Below, piece by piece: positions 31,006-41,270 of a stretch of DNA of 64,000 nt (positions are counted from its first letter, which is position 1; every line of letters begins with the position of its first letter). The stretch is taken from positions 14,120,142 through 14,184,141 of the forward strand of contig NC_069097.1 in NCBI RefSeq assembly GCF_947172395.1, in the 5' to 3' direction. Both the position numbers and the translations under genes were made by a program. This DNA comes from Bicyclus anynana. Taxonomy: Eukaryota > Arthropoda > Insecta > Lepidoptera > Nymphalidae. The notes under the pieces were generated by a model that saw nothing but the letters and a program-made list of their open reading frames with translations, was not told the DNA's origin and did not search any database.

Positions 31006-31590
31006 AAAATTGAGGCACTCGGTAAACCAAACAAAGTTGGACTAACAACTCAACGCGCAAGCGAGGATGTAGCTCCGTCCAGCCGGGCGCTCTGCTGGCG
31101 CCGCAGCCGAGAGCTCAACAGGAGCCTAGCCGGCGTCGCAGCCGGGCGTTCAGCCGGCGTCCAGCCGGCGTCCAGCCGGCGTCCATCCGGCGTCCAGCCG
31201 ACGACACAGCCAGGCGTTCGGCCGGCGTCGAAGCCGGGCGTTCAGCCGGCGTCGAAGCCGGGCGTTCAGCCGGCGTCGAAGCCGGGCGTTCAGACGCGCG
31301 TTCAGCCGGGCGTTCAGCCGGCGTCCCAGCCGGCGTCGCAGCCGGCGACACAGTCGGGCGTTCAGCCGGCGTCGCAGCCGGCGTCGCAGCCGGCGACACA
31401 GCCGGGCGTTCAGCCGGCGTCCCAGCTGGCATCACAGCCGGGCGGGCAGCCGGCATCCCAGCCGGCGTCACAGCCGAGTGTTCAAACAGCATCGCAGCCG
31501 GGCGCCCAGCCAAAGTTGCAGCCGGTTAATCAAAAGAAATGCAACTACGAGCCAGACAGCCATAGCGAAGAACGACGCGGCAAGTGTTAA
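31006..31590 (+). CDS. Open frame of QPAS/QPGV repeats, no ATG
   Basis: The frame is open for 194 codons before TAA at 31588-31590 and has no in-frame ATG. The first ~40 codons are non-repetitive (GKPNKVGLTTQRASEDVAPS). From about 31190 it is a run of 12-bp units coding QPAS, QPGV, QPAT and KPGV tetrapeptides. It ends with a charged non-repeat tail KKCNYEPDSHSEERRGKC. The repeat keeps its frame after an early block of 11-bp units. The opposite strand is also open (31115-31513, Ala/Pro-rich), as expected for a GC-rich 12-bp repeat, so openness alone is weak evidence. It could be a remnant of gag, a captured host exon, or simply a minisatellite. No family is recognised. Confidence 0.3.
   Translation, partial: KIEALGKPNKVGLTTQRASEDVAPSSRALCWRRSRELNRSLAGVAAGRSAGVQPASSRRPSGVQPTTQPGVRPASKPGVQPASKPGVQPASKPGVQTRVQPGVQPASQPASQPATQSGVQPASQPASQPATQPGVQPASQLASQPGGQPASQPASQPSVQTASQPGAQPKLQPVNQKKCNYEPDSHSEERRGKC
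31130..31512 (+). repeat. GC-rich 11/12-bp minisatellite
   Basis: Units CCGGCGTCGCAG and CCGGGCGTTCAG alternate. Four 11-bp units at about 31154-31197 precede the 12-bp run. It contrasts sharply with the AT-rich element around it. Confidence 0.85.
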
Positions 31591-33829
31591 TATTTACATT
31601 ACATTATGACAAAATATTATAATGGAATTTGATCCAACAAATAAGTCGTAAAATCGAAATGCGGATATATATAAAGTAAATGAGTGTGCTAATATACAGG
31701 GTCACTGGAAACTTATAGCGACCCCTTTAAGGGACGATAGTAGAAATCATTAGCTATCAAATTGAATTAGATTATATGGAGCAAAAAAAAAATTAACCGA
31801 ATTAATTACTCTACTTTAAACAGGATTTAAAAATGAAACTTACGTATTTATCCCATGAATAAATGCAAGTTTATTTTAAAAAATACCTAGCAACTTTATC
31901 TGCATAGCAGTTTAAAAACAAGTGTGGCTTATTAGCTATCCAACGAGATATTAAAAATTTAATTATGTTGAAAAACATGGCTGAGTATGGATATAATCGG
32001 GAATAAGTGAAAAATCGTACCTTTTAAAACATGGTGATTTTTTTAGCTATATAAAATCTAAATATCTAAAATAGCTTATATAAAATCGTTTTGGATAAAC
32101 CGGGCAAAGATGTACCGATTTAAAAAAAAAAAGAATAAAAAAATAAAAACGAGTGTTTTTCCTTCATGTTGGTAATAATCACTACTTCAAAGAGAATTTA
32201 GTGGTTGTTTTTGATGTTATTTGTTTGCTAACACCAAAATACATAATAATAAAATAAAAAAAAAATACAGCAATTATTAAATTTGTAAATACAGAGGGAC
32301 AACTTTTACATCCAAGATTCCTTGAAGCCTTCACCAAATAACATTTTACCCACTAATCACTCTGTAGAGAATTTAGTAAAAAAAAAAAAAAACTAAAAAG
32401 CAAACTAGTTCTAGTAAAGGAAAAAAAGCAGGAAACTAATGCCAGCTTATTAAGGGCTGGGTAAAATAACTAAATTATGAGAAATGATAATCTTCATCTT
32501 GTATACCAAGGTCAAATATAATAATAATGATAATTTATTTATTCATCAGAAAGTAGGTTTACAAAGATAGCATATGATATAATTAAGACGCTGATACTTT
32601 CTGCCAATAGTGATTCGACGTATGAAAATTTTAAATAGACTTTGTACCCGACTCGATGGTCAGTCGCTCGACCCACGGAAGATTACGCGAAAATATACGA
32701 CTTAACCCGAGGGTGGTAGATTTCGTCTCGGCGTGATACATGAGACCAGGGCCGGTCTTTGATATTTTACAAAAATAAAATCCTTGTTTAAAAAAAAAGC
32801 ATATACCTTTTGTTGTTAAATATGTGTCATTGACAAAGTGTGCGGAGCAAACTTTAGAGCTTTTATGGGGTTTTTATTGCATCATTCGGTGCAACATTTT
32901 ATTCTAATTGGACAAGGCGTATCCACTTTTCTCTTGTAATTATTTAATTTGGCAATCGTAAAATGAGAATATGTTTGTAAAGTATTGAACTGTAAACCAT
33001 TAATTTAATTACCTACTTGTATCAAAAAATACCATACGAAATACGCAAAATGTCGTAAATATATCAAAGCAACTGACAGTCGAAGAAATTAAATACTCTA
33101 AATATTATTATAATCACTGCTGGATATTTTGACCTTACAAGTTGTAATGCCATATTGTTAATATATATTTTACACATCAAAAACGCATCTAAGTTTATTT
33201 CCTTTTCATCGAGGTTTTATATAAATGTTTTTTTTTATGAAATAAAATACAATGTAAGGAAAACTCAGTATAGAAATATATTCTTAATATGGCCCTGGTT
33301 CTTTGAATAGATATTTTAGGCGAAATAGAATTGATATTTTATAGCGAAATTTTAAGAAATTTATTTATGAACAATTAATAAAATACAGCATGTACTAAAT
33401 GAGATACGTAATTCCATCTGCCTTATTAAAATTTCGCGTGTTATTGAGGCATATAAAAAAAAAAAAAAATACAACCCGGCAATTGTTTAATTTGAAGCGC
33501 TGTGACACAACCTATTCTTTTTGATTGAACGGTTCCTCCCAAATAAGCATTGGGAAGAAATTTCGTGCACCATTTTTATAAAACGTCCATGCAGTCTATA
33601 CTATTTCCGTCGTTGATGTCGTCGTCCTAATCCTAATTTTTATTCAAACGAAAAAAAAAAAGAAAACTTAATAGCTCATACAATTTGTCATTTTATGATT
33701 CTGTGACCAATACTAATCTAAATTAAAATTACTGTGACTAATAAAATAAAATAATATTAAAGTCAAATTTAGTGCAATGTCAAATATTCATTACCAATAA
33801 TATGTTAAAATGCGTTCAAATTATGAACA
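31591..33829. other. AT-rich interior of the LTR element, no gene
   Basis: No coding frame is seen. A possible embedded repeat end is TACAGGGTCACTGGAAAC near 31696. A GC-richer patch lies at 32640-32760. This is where gag-pol would be expected and is not found. Confidence 0.6.
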
Positions 33830-35320
33830 TATCAACTGTTAAATATGTAAGAATAATTATCAAAAGTATCCATAAGCATTTTAGAAACCATATTCAAAAC
33901 TATTCATATTGTCAATCTTATAGATATCTGGTAGTTTGTTATATATTGAAATTGCACTACAATGTACACTCTTAGCGAACATATCGAGCCTTTTTGGTGG
34001 CATTATTAGCTTATCTTTTCTTCTGCGCCTGGCATCACTTAACTCATTGTAAGTTTTAAAATATTTAGAACATTTTTTTAACTACTAAATTTAATAAAGG
34101 TAGAGGAAGAACTTTGAACCTTTTTAACAAAGGTCTACATGAGTCAGGCGTATGCAAGCCACATAAGGTCCTCAAATAAGCCTGTTGCTTAACGGACATA
34201 GTGTTTATAAGTACGAAGTTTCCCCATAGGACGATTCCATACCTTAGTAATGAAGAAACATATCCATTATATGCCAACAATACTGTTTTATAACTGTTGG
34301 TTTGATATAATCATCTAAGAACAAATACAAACCTATCCAACTTGGCGCATAATTGTTCTGTGTGGGATTTCCAATTGCAATATTTGTCAGTTATTATCCC
34401 TAAGAAAGTTGTAGTTTCTACTTCATTTAAAGAAGACCATTTATAACGAATTTTGAAATTTGAGAATACATGGTTATATGGCATATATTAAATAAATTTC
34501 GATATCTGCTTGATAACTTTAGATAAAGCGTCGTTACATCCATACTCAACAGTTGATCTATCCTTGCCAGTAATGACAGTAGTTGTATCATCGGCATACA
34601 TAATGCATTTGAGCTTGATTCCATTCGGGAGGTCATTTATATACAAAATAAATAATAAAGGACCTAGCTACCTTAAAGGACACCATATGGATTTTGAATT
34701 TTAAAATTTGATCGATATGTATTACAACGACAATTACAATTTAAAATTTCAACACATTTCATTCTTATGGCTAACAGGGAGTTTAGTTAACAGAAAATTA
34801 CCTTTCTAAACTCACTGTAAACATTTTCTTCTAATTCCATACTTTTCAAATTATCTAGAAGTGTTTTATGAGAAACTAGATCAAATGATCTAGTATCAAG
34901 AAAGATACATACTACAGACAATTTTGCATTAAGGTTCTCTGTAATAACTTTGTTAAGATTATAGCAGGCTAGTGTAGTACAACAATTCTTCCTAAAGCCA
35001 AATTGATCATCTATTAGTATATTTCAGTGTGAAATAAAACTAAATAGTTCATTGTGCAATATTTAAAAAAAAAAAAAAAAAACGAGAGAACTGGTATTAG
35101 AGTTATAGGACGAATTACGACGGTAGTTTTAACACTTTTATTGCCTGTTTTGTATACTGGCTTTACAATTGACAACTTATGCTTTTCTGGAAACACACTT
35201 TCCAGAAAAGATAAATTTATTATATGCATAAGAGGCGGTGCCAAATAAGCAGCACAGCGCTTGAGAAGTCTTGTAATTTATGGACGGTTGATCAGATAAA
35301 ACCATGGATATTAGTACACT
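33830..35320 (-). pseudogene. Fossil jockey/CR1-like LINE reverse transcriptase
   Basis: The pieces read in order on the minus strand. APPLMHIINLSFLESVFPEK and RPITLIPVLS (N-terminal RT) are at ~35280-35090. FGFRKNCCTT and FLDTRSFDLVSH (motif A region) are at ~35010-34880. GPLLFILYINDLPNGIKLK, then CIMYADDTTT, the YADD catalytic motif, are at ~34665-34570. YVSSLLRYGIVLWGN and DSCRPLLKRFKVLPLP are at ~34275-34100. ELSDARRRRKDKLIMPPKR is near 34000. An A-rich tract at 35055-35085 and several frameshifts break it. It is antisense to, and wholly inside, the LTR element, and it is far more decayed than the LTRs. The endonuclease part is absent. Confidence 0.8.
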
Positions 35321-35469
35321 CATTATCAATGATGGCGATAGTAAAAATAATGAATTAAAAGTAGTAGTATTGTTGTGGATGAATTATTATTAGTATATGG
35401 ATAATTATCATGTGGATGTGATGGATTATAATTTAAATATTTTGAATTGAATATAACAATTGAGAGATA
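35321..35469. other. AT-rich link inside the LTR element
   Basis: No feature beyond TTATTA-type simple sequence. Confidence 0.5.
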
Positions 35470-36250
35470 CGAGTGCCTATTGACCGAAGATGTTACCGGG
35501 CAGGGTACTAGATAGGTCTGTTCTTTGACTGAAGATGATAAGAGTGCCTATTGACCGAAGATGTTATCGGGCAGGGTGCTAGATAGGTCTGTTTTTTTGA
35601 CTGCAGATGTTAAGAGTGCCTATTGACCGAAGATGTAGGTACTACTGTTTGGATTGTAATGTAAATTAGTGAAAATAGTAATTAGAAACTAATAGTAGAT
35701 AAAATTATTGATTATTCGCCATAAATATTCTTGTGAATAATTAATTATATGGATAATTATCATCATATATTATTGAGACTAATATTATTGGATTATTATT
35801 TGGATTTTTTTTATTGTTTGTTTATTATTGAATTATAATAATTTCAATATTTTGAATTGAGTAATTGCGAGATGTGAGTGCCAATTGACCGAAGATGTTA
35901 TCAGGCAGGGTAAAAGATAGAGGTGCCTATTGACCGACGATGTTATCGGGCAGGGTAAAAGATAGAGGTACCTATTGACCGACGATGGTTTCGGGAAGGG
36001 TACGAGATACGGGTACCTATTGACCGACGATGGTTTCGGGAAGGGTACGAGATACGGGTACCTATTGACCGACGATGGTTTCGGGAAGGGTACGAGATAC
36101 GGGGTACCTATTGACCGACGATGGTCTCGGGAAGGGTACGAGATACGGGTACCTATTGACCGACGATGGTTTCGGGAAGGGTACGAGATAGGTGTGCCTA
36201 TTGACCGAATATGTTATCGGGCAGGGTACACGATAGGTGTGGCTATTGTC
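35470..36250 (+). repeat. 45-bp tandem array before the 3' LTR
   Basis: CCTATTGACCGACGATGGTT starts units at 35971, 36016, 36061, 36107, 36152 and 36197 (period 45-46). Older variants (TTGACCGAAGATGTTATCGG) lie at about 35478, 35557, 35623, 35886 and 35929. The 45-bp period keeps all frames open (for example TDDGFGKGTRYGYLL), but no start or partner sequence suggests a real protein. Confidence 0.85.
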
Positions 36251-36334
36251 TAAAGAGGTTCCAGGCAAAACACAAAATGATAGTTTGTTTGTGTAAATTT
36301 GGTTGAAAAGCTAATAGTTTGAGGACAAACTAAT

Positions 36335-36350
36335 TGTCAGGAAGGCCGAA
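36335..36350 (+). other. Putative polypurine tract
   Basis: GTCAGGAAGGCCGAA directly precedes the 3' LTR. This is the expected place for plus-strand priming, although it contains several pyrimidines. Confidence 0.4.
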
Positions 36351-36764
36351 TGTTAGAAAATTAAATAAGAAGACATTTGTATTAACGGATATGCTACATT
36401 ATATGTTACAATCTGGTTATAACTGTAGTGTTGTCAATATACGTAGGTACCATGACGTATTATGACGAGTAATTCTTTGTTCTTAAAATTAAACTAAAAT
36501 ATACGAAACTAAACTAAAATAAATAAATAGATTTATAAACGTATATTGACATAATTCATAAATGAAGTTATGTCAATATCCGTATAGATAAAAGATTGAT
36601 GTTTGACTATATTTTGTTCTTGTTGTTTATTCCGTTGGAAAGGTATAAAAACGTGGCTTCATGGATGAGGCGGGCTCAGTTTTTTTGTGATTATAATCGA
36701 AGAGTTGTGTTATTAAAGTGGTGTGTTTGTGAACCTCGAGTTTCTTTTCTCTCCACCCCTAATA
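36351..36764 (+). repeat. 3' LTR
   Basis: No difference from the 5' LTR was found on direct comparison, including the TATA box, initiator and U3 inverted repeat. Confidence 0.92.
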
Positions 36765-36768
36765 AAAG

Positions 36769-36910
36769 GAAATGTATGTATGTATGCGCGTATGTTCCAA
36801 CAATACAATATATAGCACAATAGCACTACTGAACCGATTTTAATGAATGAGGTGTCAAACATCGTAATAATGGTCCGGGTAACATAGGCTAAATATATTT
36901 TATCAATAAG
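36769..36910 (+). mobile_element. Helitron-like body fragment
   Basis: GTATGTATGTATGCGCGTATG, ACTACTGAACCGATTTTAATG and GGTAACATAGGCTAAATAT resemble the interior of the Helitron at 14816. The LTR element abuts it and may have inserted into it. Confidence 0.4.
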
Positions 36911-37398
36911 AGATAATGAAACCTCATATTCTAACATTTTCAAAAAACACATTCCACAAATATAATCGACTGATACTCGTAGTCATATCATTCACAACAT
37001 AGCAACAAGAAAGCGACAGTAACAAAACGACCATTATACACCGGCCGTACAATGTAGGTGCAACCGTCACCAAACAGTCTGATGGGGGGTACCCCCTAAA
37101 AAAATTGCACCGGCGGGGGGTGGCTCAACTTTGACGCGGCATTTGGGCCCCCGATGGCCCCTGGTGGCCCCTGTTGGCCCCTGTTTGCCCCTAATTGGTA
37201 CCGTTGTGAGCGTATTAGAATTTGATTTGTGGTCCTGTTTGGATAAATTAGGCGTTATCCGTTATGATGTTGTATGGGTCGATAGGCTTCGCTAATGGTT
37301 CATTTGTGCTTTTTATGGGACAGGTGTGGAAATTTGCGCGACACTATGTGTGTTGCTAAATACTATTATTTCAAATCTACCAAATATTTATATTAAAC
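36911..37398. other. Unassigned with GGCCCCTG-repeat patch
   Basis: Short imperfect GATGGCCCCTGGTGGCCCC units lie at 37150-37195. No gene is seen. Confidence 0.5.
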
Positions 37399-37642
37399 AC
37401 AGTCCGGGGCATGCACCTGCAACTTTTCAAGAAGTTACTTTTTAAGAAATTCAATATCACATGTCTTAAACGGTGAAGGAAAACATCGTGAGGAAACCTG
37501 CATACCATAGTATTTTCTTAATTCTCTGCGTGTGTGAAGTCTGCCAAAACGCATTGGGCCAGCATGGTGGACTATTAGCCTAACCCCTCTCATTCTGAGA
37601 GGAGACTCGAGCTCAGCAGTGAGCCGACTAAGGGTCGATAAT
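37399..37642 (+). mobile_element. SINE B, head lost
   Basis: AGTCCGGGGCATGCACC to CAGTGAGCCGACTAAGG. Confidence 0.85.
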
Positions 37643-37757
37643 ATGAAACTACAAACTTTTCCTCTTTATAATATTAGTATAGAATCAACAGTGAGTTTGT
37701 TAAAATGCCTAAACCACTAAGTGATTTCAAAACTTCTTTCGTCAATAAAAAGTTATA

Positions 37758-38134
37758 GTCAGGGATCCGTGGAATTATTTACAACTGATTACTAACAAAT
37801 TAATAGAGCTTTATCTCGATGGAACGATAAAATTTTTTATTTACGAAAATTCTTGATTTTGTTAGCTAACTGAGTTACCAGGAAATGAAAACTTCTGAGC
37901 GTTGGAACGGGATAATGTACCACACAATTTGTAGGACATTGTAGCTGTTAAGTTGTATAACTATTAAATAATCAACAGTAAAAAAAACATCTGGTTAGTA
38001 ACAACTTTTGATACACTACCCTCTTACGAACTTAATAACGAGGTTATTAAAAGTTGCATAATTAATAGTTATATTCATTAAGCAAAAGCAAGAATATTAA
38101 TCAGTTGTAAAAATATGTTCTACGGATCCCTGAC
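37758..38134. mobile_element. MITE, 377 bp, TA-flanked
   Basis: GTCAGGGATCCGT at the left and its inverse ACGGATCCCTGAC at the right are terminal inverted repeats. Similarity extends imperfectly through ATTTACAACTGATTA. TA lies directly outside both ends, as for Tc1/mariner relatives. It is non-coding. Confidence 0.75.
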
Positions 38135-38910
38135 TATTACATTATTAGCGAGTAAACCTAACACAAAACACACGCACAAACACAAGTTTTTATTAATTAT
38201 ATTGACACTATGATTAATTTTAAATAAGTTTTATTACGACTTGTTATGGAAGAGTGAAGCCTTCTGACACAGGAGTTTTAAACTCTTAAAAGAAGACTCT
38301 AGCCTTTAATTATTTGTTATTCGATTAATGTTACTGAAATAAACTATTTTTTTTTATTAACATGTTTTTTATGTTATCCCCATTTGACCATATTACCATG
38401 AACGCGGTTAAAACAATGGGGCGTCTGCGAGTTTAATTTTCGCATAGTAGATTTATAAGGAACAATTGCGTATCTGATAATAGCACGGAAAGTCAGTGCT
38501 TGGACGATAAATCCGTCAATGGCTGGCAAAGTGCCAGTGTACGCGCACTTAACACTTCTTAGCTATAATATTTGTTTTATTGCGTCGCCCTACACTTTGG
38601 ACCTTAGTTACGTCATGCCTTACCACTAGTGTTCTTTTAGATCTATAAATGTATTTGCTGTTTGCTTAATGAATTGCAAAAGCGCTATCGGTGGGTTTGG
38701 GCGAGCACATATGCTCTGCCACCCAGTGGTGTACACAAAGTTTTCAACTAGGGTATATGGTTTCTAATGAATTCTCAGGGTAGGCAGTGTATTACTGCAT
38801 CTATGAAGTACACTCCATTGCGACCACCATTCCGCTTATCTTCGAATAGTGAGGTAATGAAGATTTTACACCCCCTCCGTTATATCCACCTACCCGCATT
38901 AGGACAACTT
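38135..38910. other. Unassigned spacer
   Basis: No recognised repeat or gene. The composition becomes mixed after 38500. Confidence 0.5.
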
Positions 38911-39095
38911 CGTTATTAACCCATATTCGGCTCACTGCTGAGCTCAAGTCTCCTCTCAGAATGAGAGGGATTAGGCCAATAGTCTACCACGCTAGCCCAA
39001 TGCGGATTGGCAGACTTCACACAGGCAGAGAATTAAAATAATTCTCTGGTATGCAGGTTTCCTCACGATGTTTTCTTTCACCGTTTGAGACACTT
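38911..39095 (-). mobile_element. SINE B 3' half
   Basis: TTATTAACCCATATTCGGC to CACCGTTTGAGACACTT. Confidence 0.85.
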
Positions 39096-39194
39096 AGGAC
39101 AACTTGGTGGATCGAAATCCGTTTGCTATGCTTGGAACCCTCGTAACATTAATTTTAAGTTTCGACTTTAATTATCACTATTAAATGAAGAAGA

Positions 39195-39425
39195 TGAAGA
39201 AGAAGAAATACTTTATTGCACACAAAAATACAATTATAAATAAAAACATTAAAAATGATAATTTAAACTTAGCGAGCAAAGGTGGCCTTATTACTATAAA
39301 TAATCTCTACCAGGCAACCCCTGACGGGAGAATTTGAATGAGAAATAATAAATGATGACATAACAGTTCAAAACTGCTTGTAAACTAAGCCTAATTTAAA
39401 TAAATGAATTTTGATTTTGAATACG
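39195..39425 (-). repeat. Antisense LINE-tail-like repeat
   Basis: GAAGAAGAAATACTTTATTG, GCAAAGGTGGCCTTATTAC and CCAGGCAACCCCTGACGG are shared in part with 9560-9665. It is probably a non-LTR element 3' UTR. Confidence 0.45.
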
Positions 39426-39518
39426 ACAACAATATGAACTAGTAATGATGACAAAAGTAAGAAGACTTATTTAAAAAAAATATTATTCTCATATTCACCT
39501 ATGGGGCTATACGGTTTA

Positions 39519-39584
39519 CCTATGCACCTATGCACCTACTCGTATGTATCTATGTATCTATGCATCTATGTACCTATGCACCCA
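39519..39584. repeat. CTATGTAT/CTATGCAC microsatellite
   Basis: About eight imperfect 8-bp units. Confidence 0.8.
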
Positions 39585-39689
39585 CATGAGAATCGAATAA
39601 CAAAGTACGGAGGCATGAGTAAAGCGCGAGTCGCGCGTCCAAGGCGCTAAGTGCGTACTGGCAGGAGTCCAACAGTGGACGGATTTATG

Positions 39690-39979
39690 CTAGAGGATAT
39701 GAGTTGCGGTCTATAATCAGATTCTACTGTGACTGATTTCCAAATAGATGAACATCTCGTAAGGTTCTCGTGAGTGAAACTTTACTTTGCGTTTTCTTTT
39801 CTCATACGCACGGCTAAGGTTTGGAATACCCTTCCCAAGTCTGTGTTTCCTGAATATTATAACTTGGGTATCTTCAAAATAACAGTGAATAGGCACCTTC
39901 TAGTTCTTAGACTGTATCTACACTTACCATCAGGTTAGATCATGGTCAAACGCGAGCTTATTTGCATTTAAAAAAAAAA
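39690..39979 (+). mobile_element. LINE 3' end; likely partner of SINE A
   Basis: In frame at ~39811-39930 it encodes TAKVWNTLPKSVFPEYYN, LGIFKITVNRHLLVLRL and then a stop, the usual C-terminus of jockey/CR1-like LINE ORF2. The 3' UTR is only ~40 bp and ends in an A run (39970-39979). Its CACTTACCATCAGGT, AGAT and GGTCAA steps match the SINE A tail. The 5' boundary is uncertain. Confidence 0.7.
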
Positions 39980-40027
39980 CCTAGAGATTTTTCTGTCAAA
40001 TCTGGATGACGTTGTTGCTTACGTCGG

Positions 40028-40322
40028 TTTTTTTTTTATTCTTTACAAGTTAGCCCTTGACTACAATCCTGATGGTAAGTGATGATGCAGTAAGATGGAA
40101 GCGGGCTTACTTGTTAGGAAGAGGATGAAAATCCACACCCTTTTCGGTTTCTATACGACATACGTCTTTGACAGTAGGGTGGTAACTAGCCACGACCGAA
40201 GCCTCCCACCAGCTAGACCTGGCCCAAATTAAGAAAATCTGAATCGGCCCAGCCGGGGATCGAACCCAGGACCTCCGTTTTGTAAATTCACCGCGCATAC
40301 CACTGCGCCACGGAGGCCGTCG
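40028..40322 (-). mobile_element. SINE A, full length
   Basis: T-rich tail complement, full body and complete head CACTGCGCCACGGAGGCC. Confidence 0.92.
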
Positions 40323-40366
40323 TTTTGTCGGTCGAGATTCGCAAAATACACCAATAATATTCACTA

Positions 40367-40735
40367 CTAGCGGACGCTTGCGACTTCGTTTGCCCTCAGA
40401 GCTCTATAATTCAGCCCTTACAGTAGTATCGCTGTAAAAATGAAGTTCCTAACTTCTTCCGTTTTTCCAACGTTTCCCTTCACTGCTCTGCTCCTATTGA
40501 TCGTAGCGTGATGAAAAGTATACTATAACCTGCCCAGGAGTATGAAGAATAATTGTACCATGTTTCGTTAAAATCTGTCGAGTAGTTTTTGTTTCTATAA
40601 CGAACAAACAGACAAAAATTTTACTGATTGCAATTTTGGCATCAGTTTCGATCACTAATCACCCCCTGATAGATATTTTGGAAATATATTTCATGAACAG
40701 AATTGACCTCTCTACAGATTTATTATAAGTATAGA
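40367..40735 (-). mobile_element. Helitron, 369 bp
   Basis: CTAG (40367-40370), CGGACGCTTGCGACTTCG hairpin remnant, CACTGCTCTGCTCCTATTGA, and the end TTATTATAAGTATAGA. It is the same subfamily as the 59693-60403 copy, without the minisatellite. Confidence 0.75.
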
Positions 40736-40950
40736 AGATTTATAACATTCGCGAATTAACGTCTGCTCCTATTCAATAGATAATTGTCACTTGATCACGC
40801 TAACTGCATGGATCTAGAAGACAAAAATCTAAAACAAAAATTACCTGCACTGTGTATAGAGAAGTTCTTACTTATCTACTATAAAACAGAATCACTAGAA
40901 ATAGAATAAAGGCTACTTTTCGTCCGCGACATTCCCAAATCAATGAGATT

Positions 40951-41270
40951 TTCATCATCATCATCTTTGACAGCCGATGGACGTCCACTGCTGGACATCG
41001 GCCTCTTGCATGGACTTCCAAACACAACGGTCTCGAGACGCGAGCATCCAGCGGCTCCCGCTTGATGTCCTCGGTCCACCTAGTGGGGGTTCAACCAACA
41101 CTGCGCTTTCCACTACGGGGTCGCTATTTCAGCTAATTGGTACCCCTCCATCCATCGGCTCTTCGAATTATGTGCCCCTAACACTTGAGCTTCGCGACTC
41201 GCTGATCTATGTAAGTGACTTTGGATGTTCTTCGCAGTTCCTCATTTCAGATTAGATCTCGCAGTGAAAC
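40951..41270 (-). mobile_element. RTE-type LINE 3' end
   Basis: The minus strand starts its tail at (ATC)4 near 40953 and covers the C-terminal coding region up to the equivalent of RNEE(L)R. Frameshifts and deletions are present: the RWTD segment is followed by gaps. Confidence 0.8.

Larger units (their letters stand above)
30201..36764 (+). mobile_element. Non-autonomous LTR retrotransposon, 6.56 kb
   Basis: Two ~414-bp direct repeats, read base by base without finding a difference, bound 5.7 kb. AAAG lies on both outer sides (30197-30200 and 36765-36768); if the LTR is one base shorter, the duplication is AAAAG. The LTR starts TGTTAG and ends CTAATA, a near-inverse pair. A purine-rich tract precedes the 3' LTR. 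The 4-bp duplication suits Ty3/gypsy and 5 bp would suit Copia or BEL. No gag, protease, reverse transcriptase or integrase frame lies in sense, so movement needed another element's proteins. The interior holds a repeat-rich open frame, a fossil antisense LINE and a 45-bp tandem array. No tRNA primer-binding site was recognised after the 5' LTR. Confidence 0.88.

Noticed and set aside
31115..31513. Minus-strand Ala/Pro-rich 132-codon frame
   Set aside because: It is the reverse reading of a GC-rich 12-bp minisatellite. The plus-strand frame is longer, in sense with the LTR element, and ends in non-repeat sequence.
35975..36253. 92-codon frame of 15-residue repeats, and its minus-strand partner
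   Set aside because: A 45-bp period keeps every frame open automatically. There is no flanking coding sequence.
30201..36764. Autonomous gypsy or BEL element with intact gag-pol
   Set aside because: No gag, protease, RNase H or integrase motif is present in sense. The only reverse transcriptase is the antisense LINE fossil.
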